64,000 nt of DNA from Protonemura montana (Eukaryota > Arthropoda > Insecta > Plecoptera > Nemouridae). The position numbers and the translations under genes are program-made. Numbering within the stretch: position 1 is the stretch's first letter; each line of letters starts with the position of its first letter. The DNA lies in NCBI GenBank assembly GCA_947568835.1, contig OX387608.1, forward strand, positions 9,772,001 through 9,836,000. The letters run 5' to 3'. The notes beneath the pieces were generated by a model, which saw only the letters and a program-made list of their open reading frames with translations, was not told the DNA's origin and ran no database searches. Shown in pieces: positions 22,339 through 35,300 of the stretch.

Positions 22339-23507
22339 TAACTAAAGGTAGCCTAAAAATGCAGGTGACTTTGTTCTTAAAGTTTTCAAGTGGCAACTAG
22401 GAGGGTCATTGTTTGATTCGTGTTTATCTTGTCAGATATGTCAACATTTTAACCCACTTCTACTCAACCATGCACGTTATGTTGCCTACTCTCACATATC
22501 TACCCTCACCCATTCCCATCAGATTGCAATGAAATATATAAAGAATCCCAATCAATCAATTCTGACAGCGTACATGTTTCGGAGGTAAATATTGACTCCT
22601 TCAAATTCAAAGCACCATAGTTCTAAAATTCACCTGAGTTTTTCAAAAGGAACACTTCTATCTGACTTACCTTCCTCTACTTCTTGGTATTTTTGCACTG
22701 TAACAATTTTTATACGTTTCAGCTGATAAAGAATGTGTGCATATCAATGAGGCCTATGGCTGGCATACTACCTATGACCTATCTTCCCTCTCTTCTAGGT
22801 ACTATAAGCTGGTTAAAGCAATTTAGACAATGCCTTGTCATTTAGTTCACTCAAGCAGACGAGCCTTAAGGATTATATGTTGCCCACAACTTTTTACATC
22901 ACAAACTTAATCGGTTTAACTGTACCCTACCTTCCGCCCAGCAATGGCTTTTGTTCTCTAAGGCATGCCGTTCATATTTTCTCAGTTCGCTGCTCAGGTG
23001 GAAAATTCATTGAAGCCTAGCAGCCAAATAGTCAGGTCAAAAGATACTGTTGAACTATAAACTCCAGAACACTTCTAAGTTGTCTGGTTGTAAAATGTTT
23101 GTTGAGCAGGTGTCAGGTAATTGCCTTCTCAATTTGTATGAATTCCTCGTGGATATTGCGTCTCATCGTACAGAAAGTTCGTACTTTATCGAATAGTTGT
23201 GTTGTATATCGAAAGTATTGATGGAAGTTTGAACAGAAGTTCATGAAACATTTCTGGCTTTGAATTCATCTAGGAAGGTTTCAAGTTCAATGGCTAAGCA
23301 GTAGCTAATAACGTTTCGGATCGGAGGAAAGCTATTTGTTTCTGTGATCCTTAAATTCGTTCAGCGTTGCTTCCAAATTAAACTTTTCCAGCCAAAGCAG
23401 CGAAACTATTTCATCCAACTGTTGGAAAAATGCAATGAGATTGAAAAACTTCGTTTCATCTTGAGAAGGTTGGTTGGAAAATATAGGATGATTGATTGTT
23501 TTGTGGG

Positions 23508-23872
23508 GTTTAACGACGCACTGTTTTGACAACGTGGTACTGGTCTTCTGGCGTCGGTGAATGAGTGTTTGATGACGAAGATGATAATTAACGTAACCTA
23601 GCTTAGAAGGAAAAAGGGGAAACCCTGTGGTGGCAGGTAGCCTATTCCTGTCGAAGAGCACCAAGGGGACCACCGGCTTAACCCTTCTGAAGGTCAATAC
23701 AACGCGAACAACAGGATTTTAACTTAAATCCATGCTGTCGAGAGGTTGATAAGCAAGTCGAAAGCAATTGCTGTTTTAACTTTCATCTCTCCAACCTCTC
23801 TCCCGAAAACTGGCCATGTGTATGATGTTCACCCATCTAATACCTGACTCAGTGCAGTGCAGTATTGCCAAG
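23508..23872 (-). repeat. 5S-rRNA-derived SINE, copy 3 (nearly full length)
   Basis: Read on the minus strand: C-box-like block (TAGATGGGTGAAC), CAACCTCTCGACAGCATGG, AAGCCGGTGGTCCCCTTGGT, TTCGACAGGAATAGGCTAC, ending in GTGCGTCGTTAAAC. Part of the 5S-like head is missing. Confidence 0.8.
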
Positions 23873-25674
23873 CTTTATCAATTTATTTTAAGCTCTGAGA
23901 GCTTCTGGCTAACTGAAACTTCTGAATTTCTCTGCTTATGGTTGAAAGTCGCCACATAGCGACTTGGCGACATGGCGAAATGCCACGCGGCAATTGTTGA
24001 AAATGCCTCTTTAACTTGTTGTGAAAATGGTAACATCTTTTCCTAGAATCTCCAACAGTATCAAATTTCAGACATCAAGTTCAAAGTGACTCTTATAACA
24101 TGCTCTACGACGAGCGATTCGAAAAAATACTTTTAGCCTTTTCGCATTTCACTTTTATAAACGCCATTTCTTCTTCATAATTACACGCTACACCTTCAAT
24201 ACCAAGCTACCGACAATAAACTTGGAAAAAGGTTGATCAATTTTTATTTTATAGCTATTGAGTCTAAGGTGCACACATGCGAGCAAGGATAAAACCAAGT
24301 TGTAAAAATCCATTTGGTGGACCAGAAGAATTTAGTATCAAAGCAATAAAAAGTTAGTAGGCCGGAAAAGATGTATATATGGCGAAAGGGGCAGAAGGGT
24401 TATATCAGCAATTTTCACCCGAACTTTTCGGCCATCCCCCTTGCATCTAAGGCCGGTGCTTATTTAGTTTTCCGGTCGTATAGCGGCAAAAGTAGAGGAG
24501 AGAGAAAATAGTGTGTGCGTGTGTCTGTGAGTGAAGAAAAGTATAACAGTCAAAGAAAATGTCATGAGCCAAAGCATTCTTGAAATGCCTGAAGTGTAGT
24601 ATAAAGCCTATTGTAGCGTTAGCGTATGCCCCTTTTCATTGGAGTTTAGTAATGTTCATTCGACTTCTGCTTTCGGAAATAGGTATATAGCCCAGTACGT
24701 ATCCTGCGGACGGGGTAAAAGAGCTCTTAGATCAATGGGCTAGGTAATCAAGTTGAGACCAAATATTTACTTTCAGTTGGTCTTTCGGTCTTGACTGGGG
24801 CGCACAGTAGTGTTTTTGTACGGCTAACATTTGCAATAAGGAACGGCTCTAATCAAAATAAGCGAAACTCTACGTTACGTTTCACGCGCTGGGCTGTATA
24901 ACATCAAAAGGTTTCTTTTCCGAACGACAAGTCCTAAACTTGCCGGGGTTACGTGTTACTTAATTAAAACACCTATCTATGTATACATCCAGATTCCGGG
25001 GGATCACAGAAGCGAACGCGTTGGCCCGAAATTGACGCACGTAAAAAAACGAATTCTCTGATGTGAAAAACCCTCACGAACGGAAATTTCTTGACTATAA
25101 GACATTAGAATTTCCCGTAGAATTTTGCGCGTACAGAGAGACTTAAGACGCTTGAAATGTTGACAATAATAAAATTTCCGACGTCGTACTCGTGGTATAG
25201 GAAATGTTTTTTCTTTTCTTTTTCTATTTCGATGTCAGTCGATTTCTTTACTTTCGCTCGAGTTGGCACCGAAATGCCTTTAGGGCTGGCTCAAGAATGC
25301 TGCCTCTATACTGCGTCTAATTCATTGTCTAGCTGGCTGCGATGGAACTTTATCGAGGTGGCTGCATCAGCGTGTGGTCGCCTCGGTCAGAGAGAGGCAG
25401 GGGAAGTCACTTGGAACTCTGCAAGAATTTTCGGAGGTTGCCCAGAAATATTTTCCATGTTGGCTAGTCTCAAAACGGCTGTTAAGTGGGCAGCAATTAG
25501 ACGTTTCCTAATGGGTTTTGTGCAGGGAAGTAAGAGAGAGGTTTGGTAACCGTTAAATATTCGTGAACTCATGTCCAGTCTTGGAACCAGCTTCCAAAAC
25601 ACAATTTATAGAACTTACTTTTATTGGACTTCATTGGGTTTCAGAAAAATTTTAAAGGCGTTTTGCTGAGAAAA

Positions 25675-25915
25675 CGAGCCGGCAATGTGTGGAATGGTAG
25701 TTTCCACTAGATGGCACCCTAGGCATTTCTTTTTAATTAAGTTCTCCATTTAAATAAATACAATTAAATGATGAAAAGCATCAAGAAAGATAATAATTCA
25801 ACGTGAGCCAGTCTCAAATGCGAGTCTCAAACTCACAACGACGGTGATTGAAACATTATTATTATTATTATTATTCCACCTAGCAGTATCCATAATTTTT
25901 TCGATAAAGTTATCA
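25675..25915 (-). repeat. MITE (CGCCATCGGGTGG family), copy 3, eroded
   Basis: Minus-strand blocks match the family (ACCGTCGTTGTGAG, TTGAGACTGGCTCACGTTG, ATGCCACCATGTG-type central block). An ATT microsatellite has expanded inside it at about 25856-25876. Confidence 0.5.
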
Positions 25916-26977
25916 TTTGCTAGTCATTAAAGTTGAAAGAAAGTTGAAAGAAAGTAGTACGGTGCCTACTGATCAACATAAAAATAGCATTTTTTGTCTC
26001 CAATTTAAATTTGAGTCAGATCGATTCTTTAAATCTTTTGCTGCAATCACCGCTCTTCTCCCATTGTTTGTATTACTTCGTCCATATCCAGGAGCCACGA
26101 AACAGAAATAAAAACAGACATCTGAACTTTGCTAAACATTTGGGGGAACATACTTCGTTAAAGACGACTGTCATAAGTTGGCATCGTTCATAGTAAAAGT
26201 TTGAAACAAAGCAGGAAGTGGTAATCACAGTTCTTAATCGACGTGGCACTGTTTCTATAAAACTAAGAAGAAAATTTCATTACATGAGCTTAGCGAGCGC
26301 GACAAGTGAAGCAAATGCTGGTAGGCATCCAATAAATAAGTTTTGGTTTATTTATTGCCATTGCTTGCTTGCTTTTTTATGTCAAATGACTAAATCGATA
26401 TTGATGAAGCATTCATTCGAGATTTCCTTAAACTCAGATTTTCACCGCTTTTGAAAATTTGTCTTCAACATGAATGGAAAATATAATATTCATCCTTCAA
26501 TGCGACTCGGCTTGCATTGCCAGTCATTGAAAACAACGGGAATACAATTAATTTCCAGCATCTTGGACTCTGACCAACTCCAGAGAAATACCAAAGATCT
26601 AAACGACTTGGATCCATACGATGCCCTCATCCCTTTATGGCCCAGCGAACCATCCTAACGACCCTAGCCATCGACACGTGCACGAGCACGTGGGTACTTA
26701 ACGTGAACCCGTGTAATTGCCAGTGATGGGCAAACGTGCCGTCTTTTGCGGTGTCCACCGGGGCTTGATGGTCTCGAAGGTCTACAGTGAAAAACCAAGG
26801 AAAATACTTCCTGCTTCTTAAGAGCAAAATCTCAGTTTTGATTTTTAGATTTTTAGATTTTTTCTCTTTTTTCTCTTTTTTTTTAATTTCAACCAAAATC
26901 AACCAAAATTGATAGATTTATTGATATGACTGATATACCAAAGGTCCAAATACTGAATTCAAATTGTTTCTTTCTAG

Positions 26978-27069
26978 CAACAGATGTGAACTACCATGGT
27001 TGATGAAACTGACGCCGGAGTTGCGGCCGTCTTAAGAGTTCCAGTTACCGAGAACAGATCACCTTACAG
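26978..27069 (+). other. Candidate start exon of an unknown plus-strand gene
   Basis: A pyrimidine-rich acceptor (GTTTCTTTCTAG) precedes 26978. An ATG at 26996 sits in a perfect context (CTACCATGG). The frame MVDETDAGVAAVLRVPVTEN ends at TTACAG|GTAAAA in phase 2. The composition is coding-like, but I found no convincing next exon; a weak possibility begins near 29234 or 29238. Confidence 0.25.
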
Positions 27070-27185
27070 GTAAAACAGGCTAACTATCATATGCCCCGCT
27101 TTATCAGTAAAAAAAATCCGATTTTCACTCAGGCCCTACTACCACAGTGCTAAAGTTAAGGTAACATCGCGAAAAATGGCATTGG

Positions 27186-27460
27186 GCAACCATAGGACAA
27201 CATTGCCGACAAAAATGGAGGATGCAACTAGAGTCGCCATCGTTTCGAGTTTTTAGAAATTCAATTTCGTTATTTCTCGTAGATTTTTCATTTGACACTG
27301 ATTTACGCTATTATCTTTACTAATACTAACTTTCACAACTGATACCGATGTATTGATATTTTGAGTCATAATTATTAAAATGAAAAGGTTTGTTAAAAAG
27401 AACGACCGCAAACGTCATCGGGTGGCACCTATCGTTTGGTAACGGTAGGTGCCACACAAT
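27186..27460 (+). repeat. MITE (CGCCATCGGGTGG family), copy 4
   Basis: Includes GACAAAAATGGAGGATGC, TTTCGTTATTTCTCGTAGAT, TATTGATATTTTGAGTCAT and CGTCATCGGGTGGCACCTA. The central palindrome is duplicated in reverse: GGTGGCACCTATCGTTTGG is followed by AACGGTAGGTGCCAC. Confidence 0.75.
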
Positions 27461-30400
27461 GGAGCATGCGACCGATATCCGTCTACAGTCAAATTATTTT
27501 AGGATATACAAATATAGCATAAGAAGCAAAATGTATAACATCCTCCGCGAGCATGAAAGGCTGTGACATTTTCTGCCAGGAAGAAGCCAATATGACTTGA
27601 ATTTCATCTGAGCCAGACATCCACGCATTCAGCCCGTCAGCCTCACGCACAATAACGTGCGTGCGGCATTTCGGGCCGCATGGAAATCAGAATGCTTCCC
27701 GTGCGTCGATGGAAATTCCACGTACTTTCGTCGCCTGAAGCCCGTCGATCGACGCGCTATGCGTGAGTGCCCTTGTAACCCGGCGAATACAAAACAAAAC
27801 CTGTAGCTGTACGACGCCCCCCCCCCCTTTACACTTGCGTCGCATCTGCCGGGACGCTCGTCCGGATGATTGGAGTCCAAAGGTAGATCAATACACTCGA
27901 AGGAATTTGTTTACGTTCGTTTTTCGAGAGTGTTTTATAAATAGGCGTTAATACTCGCCGTTCATGTTAAGATGGTGATATTCTTGTAATCTGAAAAAAC
28001 ATCTATATGTACAAAATATATACTGTAACCTAGACGATGTCTACTGTTTTAACCATGAAGCAGTATCAAATAAGAGCATTAATTACTATACTTATTTAGA
28101 TTTTTCCTGGAATTATAGAGCTGCTGGTATTTAAACAGAGACATTGTCATGAAATTGTCGTTATCACAGACACGATCAATTATTTGACTCCTGGTTTTAT
28201 ACATTTTTTCTCTGTAGTTGGGTCAGGAAAATTACATATGTGAATTGGCAGTTTTATTTGATTTTGCCTTGGTGTTTTGCACGGGAAATTAATTGTTGTA
28301 ACGGGAATTAAACGCTTAGCGGCTAGACTCCGAAGGGAGAAGTTGGATACAATTCTCGGTTTTATAAGTAGTGCAAACAATCTTTGGGATTTTACGAGTT
28401 AATGTTTGCTGTGTTGAAAAATGTGTTTCTGTGCTATTTTGAACCTGTCGAACCTGAAAGTAACTAACTGTTCAACTGTGGATGGTCAACTTTCACATAA
28501 AAACACACCGCTCCACTTGTCGCAACCCTGCAAAAAAACTTAAATGGCTTCCCGTGATTGTTTAAAGTACAATTTTGAATACCAAGGACACTGTGCCCTT
28601 GGTCTCGGTCGCTAAACCAATGGGAAAGAGTCACGCTGTCAAGATCTCTTCAACTCTAAAAATCGCCAACAAATCAACAAAACAAGCACGTGCACGTGCA
28701 CGCGCATATCATTCTTTTAAAACCAAGCAGCCATTAATTTCCTTTCAAAGCTGTCCATCCACTTTCAAAACCTGGCTCGTGGTGATCCGATTTTCACGAC
28801 ATTTCCCGACAGCGCAGCTAAACGAACTTGCAACCGTTGAAATGTTAAATAGTTACATGATTCGAATTGGATTTATGTTCCCGGACCTTTCATGAACTTG
28901 GCTTCATTCAGTCATTCTGACAATATAAATATTGTATCACCAATAAATAATAATGCGCATTCAAATCCAATTGCAGCGTTCTCAAAATCAAGTTTTTTTT
29001 TATGATTTTTAGATACAATTTTACTTTTTGAAAACATATTCCTGTTCGATGGTTCTCATTTTAACCTAAAAATTATAGCTACATTTCTAGTTTTAAAGTA
29101 TAAGTTCATTAATTTGCTAAAATTTGCCTTTTCTCGATCGATATTAAGCATGGCGGCCGTGGATTGAATTAAGGACTTTGTATTATTGTACGAGCCGCTC
29201 GAACAAATGAGTGTGAATCTATTGTTCCTGCAGCCAGGGTCCCTGTTATTGTCCGGCAGTATCGTACCGCGATGCTCGACTGGTTTATGGGTCTAATCTG
29301 ACCGTTGGCAGGAGGGAGTCAAATGCGTTCGGGTGATAGGGGTTGTGCAGCACCATCCACAAGTGGAAGTAATGAAACGTGACATTGAATTGACAACATC
29401 TAGACTGCGGACAATAAAGATGATAGTGTGGGCAGGAGAGTTGAAACGATAAAAATAATGTGATGGGGCAAAGAGAAATATTTCAAAGTGGTTCTGAGTT
29501 TCATATTTTTTGTGATTTTTTGGCGTTTTTTTCTGTATTTTTCTTCTTTTGCAGACGGGTAATAAAATGAAAAATATTGGTTTGATGAGAAAAACTGTTT
29601 TGTGTTTCGGTCTCCGGTTTTTGCTGTTTGTTTTTAGTTGATTTGACCTCAAATTAAGGTTAATTTGATCAAGAATTCTTATTTCTTGAGTATTATTTTC
29701 ATCATTGTTCATGTTTTCAGTAAGATGTAATCAAACGGTAATATCTCTACTAAACATTCGGATAATCAAATAAGAGGAGCTAGGTACGAGACACTATATG
29801 CAATATTAAAGTGTGTTTAAAAAACTCAGGTACACCGATTTAAAACACAGAGCATTTGTTCATGCATTTAAATATGTCAATACTTACCATTGAAACATGT
29901 TTGCTGTCGAAATTGATTGATTGGGTTGCGTTGTCGAATATTTCTCCTACCGAGGATAAGCCCAGTGCGTTTAGGTTTTTGAAAAGGTCGCTGGCGTGAA
30001 GGGGTATTGGCAAAACAACTTAGATGGTCGAGTCAAGACAGGCTGAAAAAATATGACACCTAACGAATAAAAACTTAAAACTAATGCATCCGAGTTTTTG
30101 GAATACATTTTACAGTACTGTACACTGATAAATATCACGAACAAATTTTTTATTGCAAAATGATGAAATTAACAGCAAAGTACTTTAAGCATTAGTGAAA
30201 ACCATATATATATGTAGAAATTAAATAACTAATCCGATCAAATTATTGGGCTTTACATTTTCATAACTAGTTGTTTAGGCTCAGCAAAACATGGAATTCA
30301 TATATGGAAATGTAATCCATTTAGTTATTGATTTTGTTCAATTAAACACAAAGACATATGACAACCATAGAGTACGCTAAGCTTGTATCAAAGCCAGTGA

Positions 30401-31654
30401 GGTTTAATTTTTAAACACGAACTTTTCCACTGGCACATTAGTGATAAAAAAAATTATAAAACACTCATAATGCGATAGAGAACAATTTTTTGAGAACAAT
30501 GCAAAGTCTTTTGTTTTTGATAACGATCTAGGTAACTGTGAGTGCTTTTAAATCCTGCAATGAGAAAATGAGTACTCTCATGATGCGAGAACAAGTCTTC
30601 GCTTAGGTCTAGGTACCTGTGTACTTGATGTAGGTTGAAGTACGCTCTTGAGCGAGTGCTGGAAATAATAATCTGCAAGGAAATGGGGCTTACAAATAAT
30701 TTGCACTTATTGGCAAGAGCAATGTAGGTATGATTATTTCTACCTGTGTATGATTGTTTTCTTTTGTTTATTAACTCGAAATGCTCTAAAGTAACACGAT
30801 TTTGACATTAAGTCGGAAATGTTTCATAGATATTACAAACGATTTAAAGACACTGGGAAGGTGAAAAGAATGCTTTGGAACGTTTCGTTAAAAATTTGAG
30901 TTAAATCTGATTTATCACTTGATTACTTATTTAAAACTCAATAGGTTCGTCAATTCACATTGTCGTATAATCTTATGTATCTAGATTTTTTTACACCTTT
31001 AGTTGAGCAACATTTTTCTTTTAAATTATTTAATTTGGTTACACTCATATTAACTTTGTTTTAAAGTTCCGTTCCTAAATTGGAAATATTTCTTTTAGAA
31101 ATTACACTTCGAGGAGCATTTTCAAATGTCTACAAATCGCCCAGTTATGTTCGGCGCGATTTGAATCTCTTTCATTTTACTGTTTCACTGAAATCGTACA
31201 AAAAACTAGTGATATTTACATACGAACTTTCATCTCGAGTATTTCAATTTTCACAAATGTCTCTGTGCATTTTCAGCACAGCAATGCAGATACCAGTCCA
31301 TTTCTTTGAAAGCTAATCAATTCCAATATTGAAAAGAAAAATTATTCTCTATAATTAAAAAAAAAAACACATTGAGGAACTTCTTATCAAAGTTTCCATC
31401 CTCACTTATCAACTTACAAACGAGCACACGCACTCTCTCAATGAAAATACACTCGAACGACATTCGCAAATTGCACACGCACTTTAAACATGTCACCGAT
31501 TACGTCCCAAAACAACGACAGTAACGTTAAGTGGTACAGATAGATGGGAAAAAGACCACCAGCCAATAAAAAAAAAAATTATAAAGTGTCAGCAAAATTT
31601 GTTCAGACTTTTCAGCTTCGGAAAGATAGATGATAGAAGAAAATAATAATATAT

Positions 31655-31780
31655 GTGCCTGTCTTAAGCGCTCCGTCCCGGGGTTCTAGTCCCCGGTAGG
31701 GCAAAACATTTTTAGAGATTATTAATTTTCTTAATAATCAAATATTCTACCGATTGCAAGCGTTTGAAATTAAAATTTTA
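31655..31780 (-). repeat. Hairpin-SINE relic, copy 4
   Basis: On the plus strand a 3' tRNA half (CCCGGGGTTCTAGTCCCCGG, then TAGGGCA) is followed by AT-rich sequence and GATTGCAAGCGTTTGAAATT, the reverse complement of the family leader. The arms are eroded. Confidence 0.55.
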
Positions 31781-31845
31781 CTATTCTGCTTGTCCCCTGG
31801 CTTTTTTTTATCCCTCACAGTTTACGCCATTCAAGTTTGCTGTGG

Positions 31846-31851
31846 TTTATT
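31846..31851 (-). promoter_or_regulatory. Possible polyadenylation signal of the dipeptidase gene
   Basis: AATAAA on the minus strand about 370 bp after the stop codon at 32220. The assignment is by position. Confidence 0.35.
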
Positions 31852-32219
31852 TGGACTCAGGTCTAAAATTATCATAGCTTACGCTAAAAATTGATGCATA
31901 TGATTGGATGTGATCACGGGAATAAGTTTTTAATCGCCAGATATATTTGTAACAGGACATTACTGTATCTTATTCCATTCATATCAAGATAAATATAACA
32001 AAAAACTGGAACGCAATACATACCTAGCTTTATCTTTAACGTTGTTTTGGGCGTAATCCAAATGTAACGATGCTCAAAACCACTTCACGCACACGTATAG
32101 AACGCGCCGGTATTGTAGCATACCCTATGCTGGTCGAGCTGATAAAGGTGCTGACGAATTTGCTGATTGAAAAATTCGCTGAATTGAGAAGTCGGGCGTG
32201 AGTCGTTTGACGCCTCCTA

Positions 32220-32348
32220 TCACAATAGCTCGGTCTCGCGGTCGTGGGAGGCGATGTCGAACGAGCAGGGTGAACGTTCGCCGGTCTCTGGCTCGGGGAA
32301 GAACTCCTCGGAGGGTAGGATGCCCGCCGTACGCATTTCATCGCGAAC
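32220..32348 (-). CDS. Dipeptidase last coding exon
   Basis: The acceptor CTCTCTTTAG precedes 32348. The exon starts in phase 0 and encodes [20 protein letters not shown], then [10 protein letters not shown], with TGA at 32222-32220. It is separated from the previous exon by a 7.9-kb intron. The late Cys corresponds to the GSCRTHYG segment of vertebrate DPEP. Confidence 0.85.
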   Translation of the reverse strand, partial: VRDEMRTAGILPSEEFFPEPETGERSPCSFDIASHDRETELL

Positions 32349-35300
32349 CTAAAGAGAGAATCAAACGGGGGTTTGAAAATCATTGTTATAAGTTTATCGG
32401 TATTGATTGCTAAATATTGTCAGTTCAACAGCTTTTAGTAGTTAAACCATTTTACCAGTGAGTTTATAGGTATATTAAGAGAGCCAGTGTTAATATTAAG
32501 CTTTCTGTTGGGCGTACGAGCTGGGAACACCGTGGTAACGGTAGGTTCCAACCGATGGCGCTTGAGGCCGTCCTTTCAAACAAACTTTTATAATTAAATA
32601 ACTACGACTAAAAATATCGTTATATGTATATTAATAGTTGAGGTTAGCACTAGTCAAGATGAATTGAGTGTAAACCAGTCTCAAATGCAAGTAATCTGCA
32701 AGAAATAACGAAATTAAATTTATTATCACTCGAAAGCTGAAAGCTTCAGTAGCATGATTTAAGTTTTGTATCGTGCATATTACTTTTGACACAAAAATTA
32801 TTTTGCACAAATGAACTTTCAATGATTCAAGAAAATACAAAATTAAATACAAAATAAATGTTTATTTTAATTGGCAGCCCGTGTGTAGCTGTAACCGTAA
32901 CCCCGAGCAGTTTTATTGTCTAAACGAGATGCAAATAAAACTCAGCATTAAAATACAATATAGGTAATTGGAAATTGCTGTCGTCGAATTGCACAGCACA
33001 CACGGCAGATAAAGTGCATAAACAATGAAAACCAATACCGAATAGACCATGCTTTAATTATTACTAGCTGTTTGCAAGCTTTCTGCTTTCTTATCACCTT
33101 TGGAGTGCATTTTGGAATAGAGTCTCACCCATAAATCATTGCATTGCACAACACGTTCAGATAAGAGCTGGACATAACCCAGTTTTTGGGGAAAAAGCTT
33201 GACCATTTCGCTTGCCCTAAAGCTGGCCGCGCTTGGTAGATAAAGTTTGCTTCGAAGCACGCTGAAATAAAATGTAATGGGAAGTAAAAGTAGTCTTAAA
33301 TAACAGACTACACAGCCGTTGGGGAGAGCGAAGAAAATCCTATTTAACCCCGGAAAATGTCGGCGAAAACCAATGGAGAAAATTTCGTTACACAGGTGTG
33401 TGGAAATAACATGATAAGCTATAACCTGTTATGTCTAACAATCTTTTTGTTGTTTAAAAACATTTACAGCTCACGGCTTTACACGTTTTCCAAAGGAAGA
33501 AAATAATTTGGAAATATCGCACCGTATACAATATGTTTGCTTGTAAATATAAATGAAAATTGTTAGCGTTAACTTGTTAACATAATAACAATATTGTTAT
33601 TATGTTAACATGTACGAAACTATACAAATTAATTATTTTTTAAATTATTTTTTCTTTCCCTAGGTACATGTAGTTTCAGTAGTTATTGCTAACTAGTTCA
33701 GTTGTTTACACTCTCCCATAAACATATTTTGATTTAAAATCAAAGGATTAAAAACTCCATCTATTCCATGAGCACAAATTTCTATCACTCCAAGCAACCC
33801 ATTCTCCAATTTGTATAAAAAAGCCCTCTTTTGATGCCGTCCTTCCAACGCCATCTAAAAAGAGTCTCCCCCATTGACACCCAGTCCTTTCACACACAAC
33901 CAACACCCAGTTTCTCCAACACCATCTTCCCAAACAACCAACAGAGAGAGACACCGCGTGTAAGAGATAGTAGTTTATTTACAAATTTCCCCCGAAACCC
34001 GTGCTATGGAGAGAGATAAACAACACGGATCGCCGCGCAAGGAGGACTCAGAATAAAGTGTAGAGAATAAGGGAAAAGCTTTCCGTCCGTCTTAACGGAT
34101 GAGCTAACAAAACTACCCTTTAACTAATTACGCCAGCCTTTTCCTAAACACAGGACATTACGCTAGACGATCCACTATCTGGTCTTTCTCTTTCTCGCTT
34201 GTTTCTCGTTCTTGGAGTTTGCTCGTTTCGGGATCAGTGGAGGAACATGGTTTCGCTTGACGGCGTAGCTTAAGTTTTGGGAAGCTACAGTGGCGACGCC
34301 GTGCATCGTTGAGCGGAGTGGTGTAGACTCGTTCTAGTGCACCCATCGTTGTAATTAGAAAAGCGCTGGGAGATTTATTCAAAATGACTTGGCACTCAGC
34401 ATGTTTTTTTTTTGTTTTTTTTTGGCAAAGTTGGTCGAACTTATCAAGGTATTTTGTAAGCGGATTTTATACATTTTGTAACTCAGCTTTTCTGAAAACG
34501 CAAATAAAAGAAACAAATTGAGTTTCACCGCTTGTGATGTAAATCCGACATTGCAATTAAGTGAAAATAGAGAAATGCGAGCGTTATGTCCACATTTTCA
34601 ACGTTTTACTACCGAATCAGTGACATTTAGACTCAGAAGTACATTCTATGAGAGGGAAATCATCATACCATACATTTAAACGTATTATTATTGCCCGATT
34701 AAACCATATTTGTATTAATAATTTTACAATTGCCAAATTATAGTAATCCAACTTTATTAATCTGGGGCCGCATCAACAAAGCAGAGCTGAAGCTTAACCT
34801 CTATAAATTTGAGAGTTAAGTTGTTATAACCACAGTAACAACCCCTGAAAATCAGGAAACACAATCTGTAATTGGCGGATCATCTTTAAACGCCGAGAAT
34901 TAACTTAATTCTGCTTCGAGTATCTGGCTCCTGAACTGCTTAATCAGGAGTAAAAGCTCGTCTGATTTCGTAGCAAAAAATAACCACATATTATGGAACC
35001 AAAAACCTTTTTCTATTCGCTTTTTTAAAGAGGTCAAGTATGTTTTCAAATCGCTTCAAGAGTTGATATAATCAAACTTTTCAAAACTCACTGCCTCTTT
35101 CGACGTGTCCGCTTCCTCTTTTTCTTCTTTTTCACTTCTGTTCGTCGTCAGTTTTATTGTGAAGCGTTCCTGTAAAGAATCGGCGACGCTCAAAGTTCAA
35201 AGGAACCGAATCTATCTCGCAGGATAAAATGCATCTAAAGTGTGATTAGACGTATCAGATGAATACCATCGAGATTTGTCAAAGTGATCGTGCTCACTAG

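Larger units (their letters stand above)
22339..31845. other. Intergenic region between convergent TRFH-like and dipeptidase genes
   Basis: About 9.5 kb. It holds a 5S-derived SINE (23508-23872), two MITEs (25675-25915 and 27186-27460), an ATT microsatellite (about 25856-25876), an 11-C run and a hairpin-SINE relic (31655-31780). A weak candidate start exon lies at 26978-27069. An unrecognised 130-codon frame at 25157-25549 and a GC-richer patch at 27600-27860 have no family match. I see nothing recognisable at 22560-23300, 24000-25100 or 29750-31600. Confidence 0.6.

Noticed and set aside
25157-25549. 130-codon plus-strand ORF
   Set aside because: No family resemblance, no splice partner, and one or two ORFs of this length are expected by chance in this window.
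29293-29712. 139-codon minus-strand ORF
   Set aside because: Lysine/asparagine/phenylalanine-rich low complexity from AT-rich DNA; no recognisable motif.
33950-34390. GC-richer patch with a short minus-strand ORF and an AATAAA-like site, considered as an LTR-element remnant
   Set aside because: No second LTR, primer-binding site or recognisable gag/pol sequence; the evidence is too thin to call.
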